The notes beneath the pieces are model-generated. The model did no database searches. It saw only the letters and a program-made list of their open reading frames with translations, and was not told the origin of the DNA. A stretch of DNA of 64,000 nucleotides from Palsa-295 sp963781105. Lineage in GTDB: Bacteria; Acidobacteriota; Terriglobia; Acidiferrales; UBA7541. How positions within the stretch are numbered: the stretch's first letter is position 1; each line of letters starts with the position of its first letter. Location: positions 806,001 to 870,000 of the forward strand of contig CAWAED010000003.1 of NCBI GenBank assembly GCA_963781105.1. The letters run 5' to 3'. This document shows, piece after piece, positions 44,531-53,333 of this stretch. Made by a program: the position numbers and the translations under genes.

Positions 44531-45508
44531 TTATGCGTCGAGAAACGCGCGAAATTTGCGCGTCACAACTGCGAAAAAGTGTCGATTAGAACTGGGTGCG
44601 GTCGTTTGTTTTGAGTGGTTTACGGTGTTTTCTAATATCTGCGATTGTCGATTAGAAATTGCGGGTTGGAGGTCAATCGCGGGAGGCAATTGCGGGAGAT
44701 TCTCGGAAGATTCGAGCGTCAACCGAGCGCTGACGACGCGCCTGGGCGACTCGGAGGAATAAACCATTTGCCTCGGCGGATCCACCCACTCACCCTTTGC
44801 GTTTAGCCGGCCACAGGCGCGAACCGCGCGAATGATCGCGTCTGCGGACGGTTTGACGCTTTCGGCGTGCTCGATGACATGTTCGAGGGAATCGCGCATG
44901 TGCGTGCGGCGCCGGTCCATTAGTCCGGTGGCGAGGGCGTGGCGATAGATGCAGCGGTAATCGCCGAGATTGTATTTGTAGGTGATGTTTCGAGGATTGC
45001 ACCAGTGGAGGATGTCGTCGTCAATTTCCGCGCGATTGGGATGGCGACAGATGAAGCATTTGCGCTCGTGGCGCTCGCGATCGGTGAGTTCGCGGCGCGG
45101 AACGCGGGGAGCGAGAGTGTGGAGCGGTTTTTTCGCGGGTTTCCTGCGGCGAGAGCGCACGAATTTGCGGCGGGGGGTGTTGCGCCGTGGGCGAGTTTGA
45201 GGCTCTGGTGATCCGGCGGGTTCGAGAGATGTTTCGGGCGTGGGTTCAGCGTTTTCGGGCAGAGCTGCCTCAGCGAGTGCGTGACCTGGGGCCGCAGCTT
45301 CGGGGCTGAGGCGCCCTTCCGGCGGCGGGACTTCGCTCGATGACGGCGCGTCGGGAATGGGCCGCTCCGGCGGGCCCGCGGCGTCTTCGGCGAGGACTTG
45401 TTCCGCGGCGGCGATCAACTGGTGGAGGCTGCGGACTTCGAGGTTGGGATTTTGCAGCGTGTTTAGTGCGAAGCGTCCATCGTCGCGCGAATTGCGAAAT
45501 CTCTTCAT
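44531..45508 (-). CDS. Putative zinc-finger/HTH-like protein with disordered linker
   Basis: 325 residues. After a short N-terminal helix there is a Pro/Glu-rich disordered region (about 45-110), then a basic patch (RKFVRSRRRKPAKK). Next comes CFICRHPNRAEIDDDILHWC (Cys151, 154, 170) and YKYNLGDYRCIYRHALATG. The C-x2-C-x-HP-x2-EID start followed by a YxxxxxxIYRH helix resembles small zinc-plus-helix-turn-helix modules that bind DNA. This is an inference. The C-terminal about 60 residues are low-complexity. No family name is known to me. It sits beside an IS30 element, so it could be accessory. Confidence 0.6.
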   Translation of the reverse strand: MKRFRNSRDDGRFALNTLQNPNLEVRSLHQLIAAAEQVLAEDAAGPPERPIPDAPSSSEVPPPEGRLSPEAAAPGHALAEAALPENAEPTPETSLEPAGSPEPQTRPRRNTPRRKFVRSRRRKPAKKPLHTLAPRVPRRELTDRERHERKCFICRHPNRAEIDDDILHWCNPRNITYKYNLGDYRCIYRHALATGLMDRRRTHMRDSLEHVIEHAESVKPSADAIIRAVRACGRLNAKGEWVDPPRQMVYSSESPRRVVSARLTLESSENLPQLPPAIDLQPAISNRQSQILENTVNHSKQTTAPSSNRHFFAVVTRKFRAFLDA

Positions 45509-45757
45509 GTCGTTAACTCCCGAGTGGCGTTAGCATGCGGGAGATTTTTAGAAATTGAGCGGAAGGACAGTTGAGGGACGGACTAGTACTAGCTGGACTT
45601 TTTAGACCGGAAGTAGATGAGGCGGAGGAGCGGAAAGAGGGAGGTAGACTTGGAGCCGCTTTGTCCGGCCGAAGTGGTGCGTGCGTGATTCGGGCTTATG
45701 ACCGAAATCGGAATTCAAGGTTAGAGCGCGCACCCTCGTCTGCGACGATGTCCGGTT
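45509..45757. other. Intergenic stretch before IS30
   Basis: About 250 purine-rich bases between the zinc-finger-like gene and the IS30 element. No gene or structured RNA was recognised. Confidence 0.35.
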
Positions 45758-46993
45758 ACGCGGTGGTCTTAATGGGTCGACGCAACACTTTCTTGAAGTT
45801 TACTCGCAGGAGTGTGAAAACCTAAAGTTTGTCGTGGGCGTTGATTTAGGCGCTGCGCTACTTTGTTCAGATCCGACTGGGAATAGTCGGTTAGGTCTGT
45901 GTTCTTCGGGAAGTATTGTCGTAAGAGCCCGTTTGTGTTTTCGTTCGAGCCGCGTTGCCAGGGACTCTGCGGATCACAGAAGTAGACTTTCACATCCGTG
46001 GCCACCGTAAAGTCCTTGTGTTTCGCCATCTCCAGTCCCCGGTCCCAGGTCAGCGAGCGTCGCAGGGTAGCGGGAAGTTTACGAACGTGTTTACTCAATG
46101 CCCCCACAACCTCCGCTGTATCTCGGCTGGGTACCTTGATCAGCATGACAAAGCGCGAATGGCGTTCCACCAAGGTCGCGATGTGACTGTTCCCTGAGCC
46201 GCGCAGGAGATCGCCCTCCCAGTGACCCGGAATGGCACGGTCCTCCACTTCCGCGGGCCTTTGGCGGATCGAGATGGCCTCCGGGATTTGACCGCGCCCG
46301 TCTTTAAAGATACGAGAGTGCTGCGACCGGCGTATGCGGCGCTTGGATCGCAAGTGCTCCAGCAGCTCCTTCTTCAGCGCTCCACGGGCTTGAATGAACA
46401 GGCTTCGGTAAATGGTTTCGTGGGACACACGCATGCTCTCATCATCGGGATACTGGGTTTTCAGCCAGCCGGAAATCTGCTTCGGCGACCAGTCCAGAAT
46501 CAGTTTACTCGCAACGATGTTCCGCAACTTCAGGTTGACGGAAAGAAGGCAGCGCTTGGGGCGCAAGGCCGACTGCCAGGCTTCGCCGTCCGCTTGACTG
46601 GCTCGATACTCCGGACGGCCACCATGACGTGCGACCTCTCGGCTCACGGTCGATACCGCTCGCTCTAAACATTTGGCAATCGCACGCATCGACGAACCGG
46701 AAGTCAGCCCGCGAGAGATTTCCTCGCGCTCACGCAGCGTGAGCGCGAGGAGCGCACGCCGCCGGACGGCCGGAGCAATCCCACCGTGACGCAACAAGAG
46801 ACAACGAATGGAGGAATGTTCTTTGCCAAAAGCGCGCCCGATCTCATGCAGCGTCTGTCCTGCCTTCCAACGACGCCACACGTCCAGTTTCTGCTCCGCG
46901 GAAAACCCAAACCGTTTCCCTGGTCTCATAAACACCACCTTTAAAAACAGCTTTATACCAGATGGTGTTGCATCGACCGTTTGAACCGGCACG
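45758..46993 (-). mobile_element. IS30-family insertion sequence
   Basis: About 1.24 kb. The inner inverted-repeat core is GGTCGACGCAACAC on the left (45775-45788) and GGTGTTGCATCGACC on the right (46964-46978); imperfect similarity extends about 15 bases further out on each side. The transposase stop codon lies within the left end. A sequence like one end is also found at 14642-14680. Confidence 0.8.
45769..46929 (-). CDS. IS30-family transposase
   Basis: 386 residues. N-terminal helix-turn-helix regions (LDVWRRWKAGQTLHEIGRAF; REEISRGLTSGSSMRAIAK...STVSREVARHGG) are followed by the DDE catalytic core: GHWEGDLLRGSGN (first Asp), LTWDRGLEMAKH (second Asp) and CDPQSPWQRGSNENTNGLLR (Glu). All three acidic residues are present, so it is probably active. 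The start at 46929 is the Met before RPGKRFGFSAEQK; the frame is open upstream only through the IS end. Confidence 0.94.
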   Translation of the reverse strand: MRPGKRFGFSAEQKLDVWRRWKAGQTLHEIGRAFGKEHSSIRCLLLRHGGIAPAVRRRALLALTLREREEISRGLTSGSSMRAIAKCLERAVSTVSREVARHGGRPEYRASQADGEAWQSALRPKRCLLSVNLKLRNIVASKLILDWSPKQISGWLKTQYPDDESMRVSHETIYRSLFIQARGALKKELLEHLRSKRRIRRSQHSRIFKDGRGQIPEAISIRQRPAEVEDRAIPGHWEGDLLRGSGNSHIATLVERHSRFVMLIKVPSRDTAEVVGALSKHVRKLPATLRRSLTWDRGLEMAKHKDFTVATDVKVYFCDPQSPWQRGSNENTNGLLRQYFPKNTDLTDYSQSDLNKVAQRLNQRPRQTLGFHTPASKLQESVASTH

Positions 46994-47071
46994 ACTAATC
47001 GGGGCCTAACCAAAATCTAAGCCCAATCGGGTACCGATCACACCAGTTTGGATACGTCAGTGCAACTGGGA

Positions 47072-47497
47072 CTATTTCTTGGGTGCGTTCGCTGCCATTC
47101 GAGCGCGGAACTGTTTTTCCTTCTGAATTTCTTCCTCGTTGAAAGCAGATGCGAAGTCTTCGGGCTCGAAGACCTGGCGGATCTCTATGTCGGTGTCGCC
47201 TTCGTTGGGGCATCGCTTGACCCACTGGATGGCCTCTTCGAGAGACTTGACCTGCCAGAACCAGAATCCGGCGATCAGTTCCTTGCTTTCGACGAAGGGT
47301 CCATCAACCACGGTGGGGCGGTTCTTGCCGGAGAAGTGGACGCGGGCGCCTTTGGACGAGGGGTGAAGACCGTCGTAGCCTATCAAGACTCCGGCTTCTA
47401 AGAGCTCGTCGTTGAATTTGTTCATGTCGGCCATGAGCTGGGGATCGGGGAGTGCGCCTTCGTTTTCGGAGCATTTGACGATGACCATGAATCGCAT
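47072..47497 (-). CDS. YciI/DGPF-domain protein
   Basis: 141 residues. It opens MRFMVIVKCSENEG and contains VDGPFVESKELIAGFWFW, the DGPF motif of the YciI-like ferredoxin-fold family, and EAIQWVKRCP. Such small proteins often accompany ECF sigma factors and are thought to be catalytic or sensory. No ECF gene is adjacent here, though IS elements on both sides may have removed its context. AAGGAC lies upstream of the chosen start on the minus strand. Confidence 0.9.
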   Translation of the reverse strand: MRFMVIVKCSENEGALPDPQLMADMNKFNDELLEAGVLIGYDGLHPSSKGARVHFSGKNRPTVVDGPFVESKELIAGFWFWQVKSLEEAIQWVKRCPNEGDTDIEIRQVFEPEDFASAFNEEEIQKEKQFRARMAANAPKK

Positions 47498-47703
47498 TTT
47501 GTTTGTCCTTTCGGGTTGAGTTGGTCTGACGTTCAAGTTCAGAGCTTAATTGCTGCTCTACTGATAGTCGAACGAGAAGGTGCCGAATCGACACGGAGAA
47601 CCGAGAAAATTCTCGGTAGCTCCTGGTAAACGCATTATAAAAGGGCGCCCGCTCGAAGTAGATTTTGATCGTCGCATCAACGTCTACAACAAGGAGCGCC
47701 CTC

Positions 47704-48771
47704 ATGAATGACGCCAAGTATATTGGGATGGATGTGCATCAGGCAACGATCTGTGCGGCGGTGCGGGATTCGAGCGGAAATCTAGTAATGGAAGCCACAC
47801 TCGAAACGAAAGCCGAAACCATCCTCGAGTTTGTTCGTGGTCTGCGCGGCAGTTTGCGGGTGAGCTTCGAAGAAGGAACTTGTGCCGCTTGGTTGCACGA
47901 TCTTTTGCAACCTCACGTCAGCGAAGTGTTGGTTTGTGATTCGCGTAAAAATGCCCTGTTGAGAGTTGGAAACAAGAACGATCGTGAAGATGCACGCAAG
48001 CTGTCCGAACTGTTGTTCCTGAACAAGCTCCATTCGGTTTATCACGGCGAAACTGGAATCCGCACGCTGAAGGAACTGGCGCGTAGCTATCTGACGATCA
48101 CCCGCGATCTGACCCGCGTGATGAATCGCCTGAAGGCGATCTATCGCGGTTGGGGGATAGCTTGTGCTGGCCAGCAAGTGTATGCACCGCGCTGCCGTGC
48201 CGAATGGCTCGCGAAGATCGCGGAGGCCGGCGTGCGCCGACGCGCCCAGATCTACTATCAGCAGTTCGACGTCTTAGCGGCTTTGCGTCAGGAAGCGCGC
48301 CGAGAGCTATTAGCGGAATCCCGGAAACATCCGGCCCAGAGATTACTGCGGCAGATTCCCGCGATCGGCCCCATCCGCGCCGCTCTGTTGATTGCTCTGA
48401 TGCAGACGCCTCATCGCTTCCGTACCAAGCGGCAGCTGTGGGCCTACTGCGGACTGGCGCTGAGAACTTACGAAAGTGGGGAATATCGCTTCGTTGGAGG
48501 CCAACTCAAACGCTCGAAGAAAGCGGTGACCATCCGCGGACTGAACCAAAATCACAATCACGATCTGAAGAATATCTTTAAGGGAGCGGCCACGCGAGCG
48601 GCTGCTACCGTCGGACCTTTTCAGAATTTCTACGAGGCTCGCCTGGCCAGCGGCATGAAACCACCGATGGCGCGCCTCACCTTGGCGCGCAAGATCGCAG
48701 CCATCACTTTGCTCGTTTGGAAGAAAGGAGTTCGTTTCGACGCTAAACAGTTAAAGCAACAAGCAGCTTGA
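47704..48771 (+). CDS. IS110-family transposase (element A)
   Basis: 355 residues. RuvC-like domain: YIGMDVHQATICAAVRDSSG (first Asp), FEEGTCAAWLHDLL (Glu), NDREDARKLSELL (paired Asp). Tnp20 domain: LLRQIPAIGPIRAALLIALM and YCGLALRTYESGEYRF, with a probable catalytic Ser in YESGEY. Full length with all acidic residues, so probably functional. AAGGAG at 47691-47696 can pair into a stem with the left end of the element, see findings. About two thirds identical by eye to element B. Confidence 0.94.
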   Translation: MNDAKYIGMDVHQATICAAVRDSSGNLVMEATLETKAETILEFVRGLRGSLRVSFEEGTCAAWLHDLLQPHVSEVLVCDSRKNALLRVGNKNDREDARKLSELLFLNKLHSVYHGETGIRTLKELARSYLTITRDLTRVMNRLKAIYRGWGIACAGQQVYAPRCRAEWLAKIAEAGVRRRAQIYYQQFDVLAALRQEARRELLAESRKHPAQRLLRQIPAIGPIRAALLIALMQTPHRFRTKRQLWAYCGLALRTYESGEYRFVGGQLKRSKKAVTIRGLNQNHNHDLKNIFKGAATRAAATVGPFQNFYEARLASGMKPPMARLTLARKIAAITLLVWKKGVRFDAKQLKQQAA

Positions 48772-49165
48772 GCGGCTGGTAAGAACTCTTTTCCTCGCTG
48801 AATTTAGGTCTGGCGGCGATCTGTCGGTTCTTCTGGCGCTCTGGTTCGAGGGTGAGTATCCATAAGGGCGTTAGCTGGAGAGTGTGCTTCGAGCACCATC
48901 CATCTCTTGATTAACTATATGCCCCCTCGGATAACCAGAAAAAGCTATAGGCCTCGAGCCTCAGATAGAACTATGGTTGGCATTTTTGCAACCGCACTGC
49001 TTGTCGCATCAGAAACCGAAGGCGTCGTCACGACCGCAACATGAATCGGCGAAAAAAGAGAAACCCAAGAGCCTCCCAACATTACCTGGGCTGGAGAGAC
49101 CGGCAAAAATCTTTGCTCTTTCCAGTCGCCGGGAAAGTTTTTCTCTTGACTCTCCCCTTTATAGA
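48772..49165 (+). ncRNA. Candidate guide (bridge/seek) RNA region of element A
   Basis: Noncoding right end. Two blocks are strongly conserved with element B at the same 40-base offset: 48925-48952 (CCTCGGATAACC, then GAAAAAGCTAT) and 48965-48983 (ATAGAACTATGGTTGGCAT). Between and around them the two elements diverge. Conserved core with variable segments is the expected signature of a recombinase-guiding RNA; that conclusion is inferred. Confidence 0.5.
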
Positions 49166-49289
49166 ACGCCCTTACCGGAAACTGACCCTCAGTGATTTCC
49201 GATTACGCGACACGATATAAAAGGGCGCCCCTTTTGGAGTACGGTTTTGAGTGTTCGCCTCAAACCCACAACAAAAAGGAGCGCCCTCA

Positions 49290-50357
49290 ATGGATAACGT
49301 GAAGTATATCGGGATGGATGTGCACAAGGAAGCGATCTCCATCGCAGTTTTGAATTCCTCTGGCAAGCTGGTGATGGAATCGACGATCGAAACCAAGGCC
49401 TGCACCATTCTGGAGTTTCTGAAAGGATTGCGCGGGAGCCTGCGTGTCACTTTGGAAGAAGGCACCTGGGCCGCCTGGCTCTATGACCTCATCAAGCCGC
49501 ACGTCACGGAACTGGTGGTATGCAATCCCCGCCGAAATGCTCTTCTGAAAGAAGGCAGCAAGAGTGACCGCATCGATGCGCGGAAACTCGCCGAGCTGCT
49601 GCGATCGAACATGCTCCGGTCGGTCTATCACGGGGAGCACGGTGTACGGACTCTGAAGGAGCTGGGGCGCAGTTACCTGGCGATCAGCAAAGATCTGGGA
49701 CGAGTGATGAGTCGCGTGAAAGCCGTCTACCGGAGCTGGGGGATTCCTTGTGTGGGGAAGCAGGTCTACGCACCGCGGTATCGCTCGGAGTGGCTCGGCA
49801 AGATTCGAGAAGCCGGCGTGCATCGCCGCGCGGAGTTCTACTACCAGCAGTTCGATGCATTAAGGATGTTGCGTCAGGAAGTGCGGCGCGAGCTATTGGC
49901 CGAGGCCCGGAAGCACGCCGCGCGGAAATTGTTACGTGAGATTCCGTTCATCGGCCCGATCCGGGCGGCACTGCTGATCGCTTTGATCCAGACACCACAC
50001 CGTTTCCGTACCAAGCGACAGCTTTGGACCTACAGCGGGTTTGGCATCGAGACCTACAGCAGCGCCGAGCACCGCTGTGTCCAGGGGGAGCTGCAGCGCG
50101 CGAAGAAGCCGGCCTGGATTCGTGGGCTGAATCGCAATCACAATCACGATTTGAAGAACTTGTTCAAGAGTGCCGCCACCGTGGCCGCTGCCAAGCCCGG
50201 ACCGTTCCAGGATTTTTATGATGCATTGGTGGCCAAAGGGATCCGACCGGAGATGGCCCGTCTGACTCGGGCGCGCAAGATGGCAGCCATCACGTTGATC
50301 GTTTGGAAGAAAGGAGCGCACTTCGACGCCCAACATCTGAAATCACAAACAGCTTGA
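49290..50357 (+). CDS. IS110-family transposase (element B)
   Basis: 355 residues, colinear with the element A enzyme: YIGMDVHKEAISIAVLNSSG, LEEGTWAAWLYDLI, KSDRIDARKLAELL for the DEDD site, and FGIETYSSAEHRCVQGELQR for the serine-containing Tnp20 region. AAAAAGGAGCGCC precedes the start. No break is seen. The two enzymes differ throughout, so the elements are distinct relatives rather than a recent duplication. Confidence 0.94.
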   Translation: MDNVKYIGMDVHKEAISIAVLNSSGKLVMESTIETKACTILEFLKGLRGSLRVTLEEGTWAAWLYDLIKPHVTELVVCNPRRNALLKEGSKSDRIDARKLAELLRSNMLRSVYHGEHGVRTLKELGRSYLAISKDLGRVMSRVKAVYRSWGIPCVGKQVYAPRYRSEWLGKIREAGVHRRAEFYYQQFDALRMLRQEVRRELLAEARKHAARKLLREIPFIGPIRAALLIALIQTPHRFRTKRQLWTYSGFGIETYSSAEHRCVQGELQRAKKPAWIRGLNRNHNHDLKNLFKSAATVAAAKPGPFQDFYDALVAKGIRPEMARLTRARKMAAITLIVWKKGAHFDAQHLKSQTA

Positions 50358-50772
50358 GTGTCTCTAGCGAATCCGTTCCATCCCTGGGATTCCTCCTGGT
50401 GGTGGTCCGCTGGGTTCGGAGACATTCGGGTTCGAGGGCGAGTCTCAGCCGATTAGTTAGGCTTGGCGTGCCGCGGGCCGCTAAGTCTCACACGCGACCC
50501 TAGTCCTCCTCGGACAACCCGAAAAAGCTATGGGCTAGGAGTCCCCAATAGAACCATGGTTGGCATCTGACAACCGGTTGCTGCTTTGTCGGTCTCAGAA
50601 CGGACGGGCTTCGTCGTGAAGATGCATGAAAACCACTGGTAGAGAAAACCAAAAGCGCTACGTAATTGTTCGTAGCGTCCCGAGCTCTCGGAACGGAAGC
50701 CACAGAGGTCCTGCTCAACGGGATGGGCTGGAAGCCAAGAAAACTTCCGGCTGCGGGAAAGCTGCTTTTATA
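50358..50772 (+). ncRNA. Candidate guide (bridge/seek) RNA region of element B
   Basis: Blocks 50508-50535 and 50548-50566 match the element A blocks with only one to three differences each and the same spacing; further weaker similarity continues (GGTTCGAGGG upstream; TGCTTTGTCGG, GCTTCGTCGTG downstream). Flanking segments differ. The RNA role is inferred from IS1111 relatives. Confidence 0.5.
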
Positions 50773-50936
50773 GAACTAATCAGGCTTTGGGCTTCGCAGA
50801 GGCTACAATTCGCCCAGCTTTGACTGCAAGATTGGGGACGAGCCAGCGGAAAAGAAACGTCGCTGCAATTGCTCCGGCTAGCTGTGCTGTCACGCATAGA
50901 GGCACGTCGATGGGACGGATTCCTGCGAAGGTAGGT

Positions 50937-51794
50937 TCACTTTGGTCGCTCCGAGTGTGGGGGCTTCGACTCGAAATCAGTGGACAGGCTCAGTTCTTTC
51001 CAGGACCTTGCTTCTTCTAGGCGTGCGAGGTCGTTTTTTTCCGCCCCGTTGTACGCATCGCTGCCGAGCAACAGTCGCAATGGAGGTTTCTGTTCCTGCG
51101 TCAGTCGCACGATCGCTTGAGCCGCCTTTTTCGGATCACCGGGCTGCTTACCGTTGTAGTCGCGTTGAAACCTGGCGGTTGCTCCAACAGTCGAGTCGTA
51201 GTCGGGATTTCCTTCGCTCAGTTTAGTGGAACTGCCGGCGAAGTCCGTGCGGAAGCCACCCGGCTCAACGATGGTGACCTTGATGCCTAGCGGCGCCACT
51301 TCGCGCGACAACACTTCTGAGAAACCTTCGACACCCCATTTCGCAGCCGAATAGGGCCCACGCCCTGGAGGCCCGATCCTTCCGCCCATCGACGAAAACT
51401 GAACAAAATGACCGGCTTTCCTTTGGCGAAAGTAGGGAAGAGCGGCCTTCGTCACGATGATAGTCCCGAAGAGATTCGTTTCGATTTGTGCGCGAAAATC
51501 CGACATCGGCGTGTCTTCGACGGACGAGAGATTGCCGTATCCTGCGTTGTTGATAACAACCTCGAGCGAGCCAAAGGCACCGATCGCCGCCTTCACTGCG
51601 CTCGCTGCCGCGGACTCGTCGGTCACGTCCAGCGCGAAGAGCTTGATCTGGTCACCGTGGCGCTCCGATAGGTCATGTAGAGACTCGATGTCCCTAGCTG
51701 TCGCCAACACCTTATTGCCCGCTGCAAGGCCCGCTTCGACAATCGCGCGACCCAGACCGCGAGAACTACCAGTGACTAACCAGACTTGCGCCAT
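50937..51794 (-). CDS. Short-chain dehydrogenase/reductase
   Basis: 285 residues, classical SDR: VTGSSRGLGRAI (nucleotide loop), VINNAGYGNLSSVEDT, the catalytic Ser in FVQFSSMGGRIG and Tyr/Lys in GPYSAAKWGVEGFS, then VEPGGFRTDFAG. Substrate unknown; closest in style to oxidoreductases annotated as SDR/NAD-dependent epimerase-like. A GGAGG motif lies before the start. A perfect 16-base palindrome 87 bases upstream may be an operator. The gene stands alone between IS elements. Confidence 0.92.
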   Translation of the reverse strand: MAQVWLVTGSSRGLGRAIVEAGLAAGNKVLATARDIESLHDLSERHGDQIKLFALDVTDESAAASAVKAAIGAFGSLEVVINNAGYGNLSSVEDTPMSDFRAQIETNLFGTIIVTKAALPYFRQRKAGHFVQFSSMGGRIGPPGRGPYSAAKWGVEGFSEVLSREVAPLGIKVTIVEPGGFRTDFAGSSTKLSEGNPDYDSTVGATARFQRDYNGKQPGDPKKAAQAIVRLTQEQKPPLRLLLGSDAYNGAEKNDLARLEEARSWKELSLSTDFESKPPHSERPK

Positions 51795-51880
51795 TCAACC
51801 CTCCTATTCACATTTGGGAGTCCGAGTTACTTCGAGACGCCCTCTGCTGCACTGTTAATATCGTTCTGAGAACCGAGTCT

Positions 51881-51896
51881 GGTAATCGCGATTACC
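51881..51896. promoter_or_regulatory. Perfect 16-base palindrome upstream of SDR gene
   Basis: GGTAATCGCGATTACC is its own reverse complement, 87 bases before the SDR start codon on the minus strand. It is a plausible dimeric-repressor site; no regulator gene is adjacent. Confidence 0.4.
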
Positions 51897-52099
51897 GGAG
51901 AAGTTCACTGAGCGCTGTTTGTTAGCTTTCTTCTTTCCGTTCGCACTCCGCAGCCAAACGGAGATAGTAGCGTGCTCCACCCACAATCATACCGCCACCT
52001 CTAAGATTGACACGTGCGTCCAATCAAGTCCCGATTTACCGGACATCTCTAACAGTGCCGGACCTGTCAAGTCTTTTTTAACACACCTCTCCATTCACT

Positions 52100-52265
52100 C
52101 CTGAGAGTGGTCTTGTTCGTTTTCCTTGACCTCTGCATCGACGACCACGGCTCGTTCGTAATCTAGTGGGCGACTTCAGTCCGACCCAAACATCTCTCCG
52201 ATCAAAACTTCGACCATGATTACTACTTCAAACTCCCTCTTGCGAGGGAGCGGGATGCCCAATCA
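52100..52265 (-). ncRNA. Candidate guide RNA region of element C
   Basis: Conserved with 60664-60840 downstream of the truncated homologue. It has a strong hairpin just after the stop (GCTCCCTC/GAGGGAG) and a shared GAGCCGTGGT block. Assignment as a recombinase-guiding RNA is inferred by family analogy. Confidence 0.35.
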
Positions 52266-53333
52266 CTAGGCGACGCTGTACTTCATGCCATGCCTGGTTC
52301 CGAGCTTTCCCGCGTTCGAACCGAACTCGACAAACTTCGAATAATCCCAACCGTTTCGCCACATCCAGTACAACCGAACACCGAGTTTCCTGGCCATGGC
52401 TACCTTGGCGATGCTCTTTTTCCGGCGCATCGCCAGGTGCACATACCGACGCCGCCAGTTCGCGTCCTTACGCACCGCTGCTTGCGATGCTTCTCCCAGC
52501 AAGTAGCGCAACAGGGAGTTGCCCTGCTTGCTGATGTGTCCCAGTCGTTGATGGCCGGCACTGGAGTCTTCACTGGGAATGAGCCCAAGGTAGCTGCCGA
52601 TCTTCTTGCCACAAGGAAACCGATCCGGAGTCCCGATGACCAGAACATCGACCAGCCCGGTGATGGGTCCCACACCAGGATGTGTCATCAACCGCACCAC
52701 TTCGGGACGTTGATTGGCTTCTTGCTCGACCGCTGTCGTTAACTCCGCAATCTTGGGGTCCAGCTGGTCCAGCAGCTCCAATAATTCTTTCCGGCGCCGA
52801 CTGGCCCAGGGAGCCAACGAAAGTTTCTCTAGCAGTCCTCGCCCCTGTGCACTGAACAGCTTTTTCTTCCAGCGATAGCCTTCGTTCATGGCCACCGCCT
52901 GCAGCTGATTCATGATCCGCGTCCGCATCTGCACCAGCCGATGCCGGTGCCAAAGCAGTTGCCGCAGATCACGATTCTCCGGATTCGGTATCCAGATTCG
53001 CGGAAAGCGATTTTCCAGCAGCAACTTCAGCAAAAGTTGAGCGTCCAGGCGATCGCTCTTCTGCTTGCGCACTCGCATCTTCTTGATTTCCGCCGCATCG
53101 CCAATCCACACCTCAAAACCCAACTCTGCCAGTAACCGCTCGAACCAGCGTGAATATCCAGTGGCCTCCATTCCCACGCGCACGCTGACTCCTCTCTCCT
53201 TTAGCTCCTTATAGAACCGCTCGGCTTGTCCATCGCTGTGATTTAATCGCCGATCTCCGCACTCAGCAGTTTCCTGATCCATAAAAGAGATTTGCTGAAA
53301 GCTCGGGTGATAATCTACGCCTATAATCAACAT
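52266..53333 (-). CDS. IS110-family transposase (element C)
   Basis: 355 residues. RuvC-like part: IIGVDYHPSFQQISFMDQE (first Asp), GMEATGYSRWFERL (Glu), KKMRVRKQKSDRLDAQLLLK (paired Asp). C-terminal part: THPGVGPITGLVDVLVIG and GLIPSEDSSAGHQRLGHISK, with the probable serine in DSSAG. Intact. The C-terminus (AKVAMARKLGVRLYWMWRNG) is closely matched by the fragment at 60528. The start is the Met of MLIIGVDYH; upstream residues to 53375 are not typical. Confidence 0.93.
   Translation of the reverse strand: MLIIGVDYHPSFQQISFMDQETAECGDRRLNHSDGQAERFYKELKERGVSVRVGMEATGYSRWFERLLAELGFEVWIGDAAEIKKMRVRKQKSDRLDAQLLLKLLLENRFPRIWIPNPENRDLRQLLWHRHRLVQMRTRIMNQLQAVAMNEGYRWKKKLFSAQGRGLLEKLSLAPWASRRRKELLELLDQLDPKIAELTTAVEQEANQRPEVVRLMTHPGVGPITGLVDVLVIGTPDRFPCGKKIGSYLGLIPSEDSSAGHQRLGHISKQGNSLLRYLLGEASQAAVRKDANWRRRYVHLAMRRKKSIAKVAMARKLGVRLYWMWRNGWDYSKFVEFGSNAGKLGTRHGMKYSVA

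Larger units (their letters stand above)
47634..49170 (+). mobile_element. IS110-family (IS1111-type) element A
   Basis: Left end TATAAAAGGGCGCC and right end CCTTTATAGAAC give a short subterminal inverted repeat (TATAAAGG). The transposase gene starts about 65 bases from the left end, and about 395 noncoding bases follow its stop. This is the layout of the IS1111 subgroup. It is immediately followed by the related element B, with about 45 bases between. Confidence 0.75.
49214..50776 (+). mobile_element. IS110-family (IS1111-type) element B
   Basis: Subterminal inverted repeat TATAAAAG at 49216-49223 and CTTTTATA at 50765-50772. Transposase gene near the left, about 415 noncoding bases on the right. 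The right end continues GAACTAATCAG, identical to the relic end at 24770-24788. Confidence 0.78.

Noticed and set aside
47704..50357. Recent tandem duplication of one IS
   Set aside because: The two transposases and right ends differ along their whole length, so they are related but separate elements.
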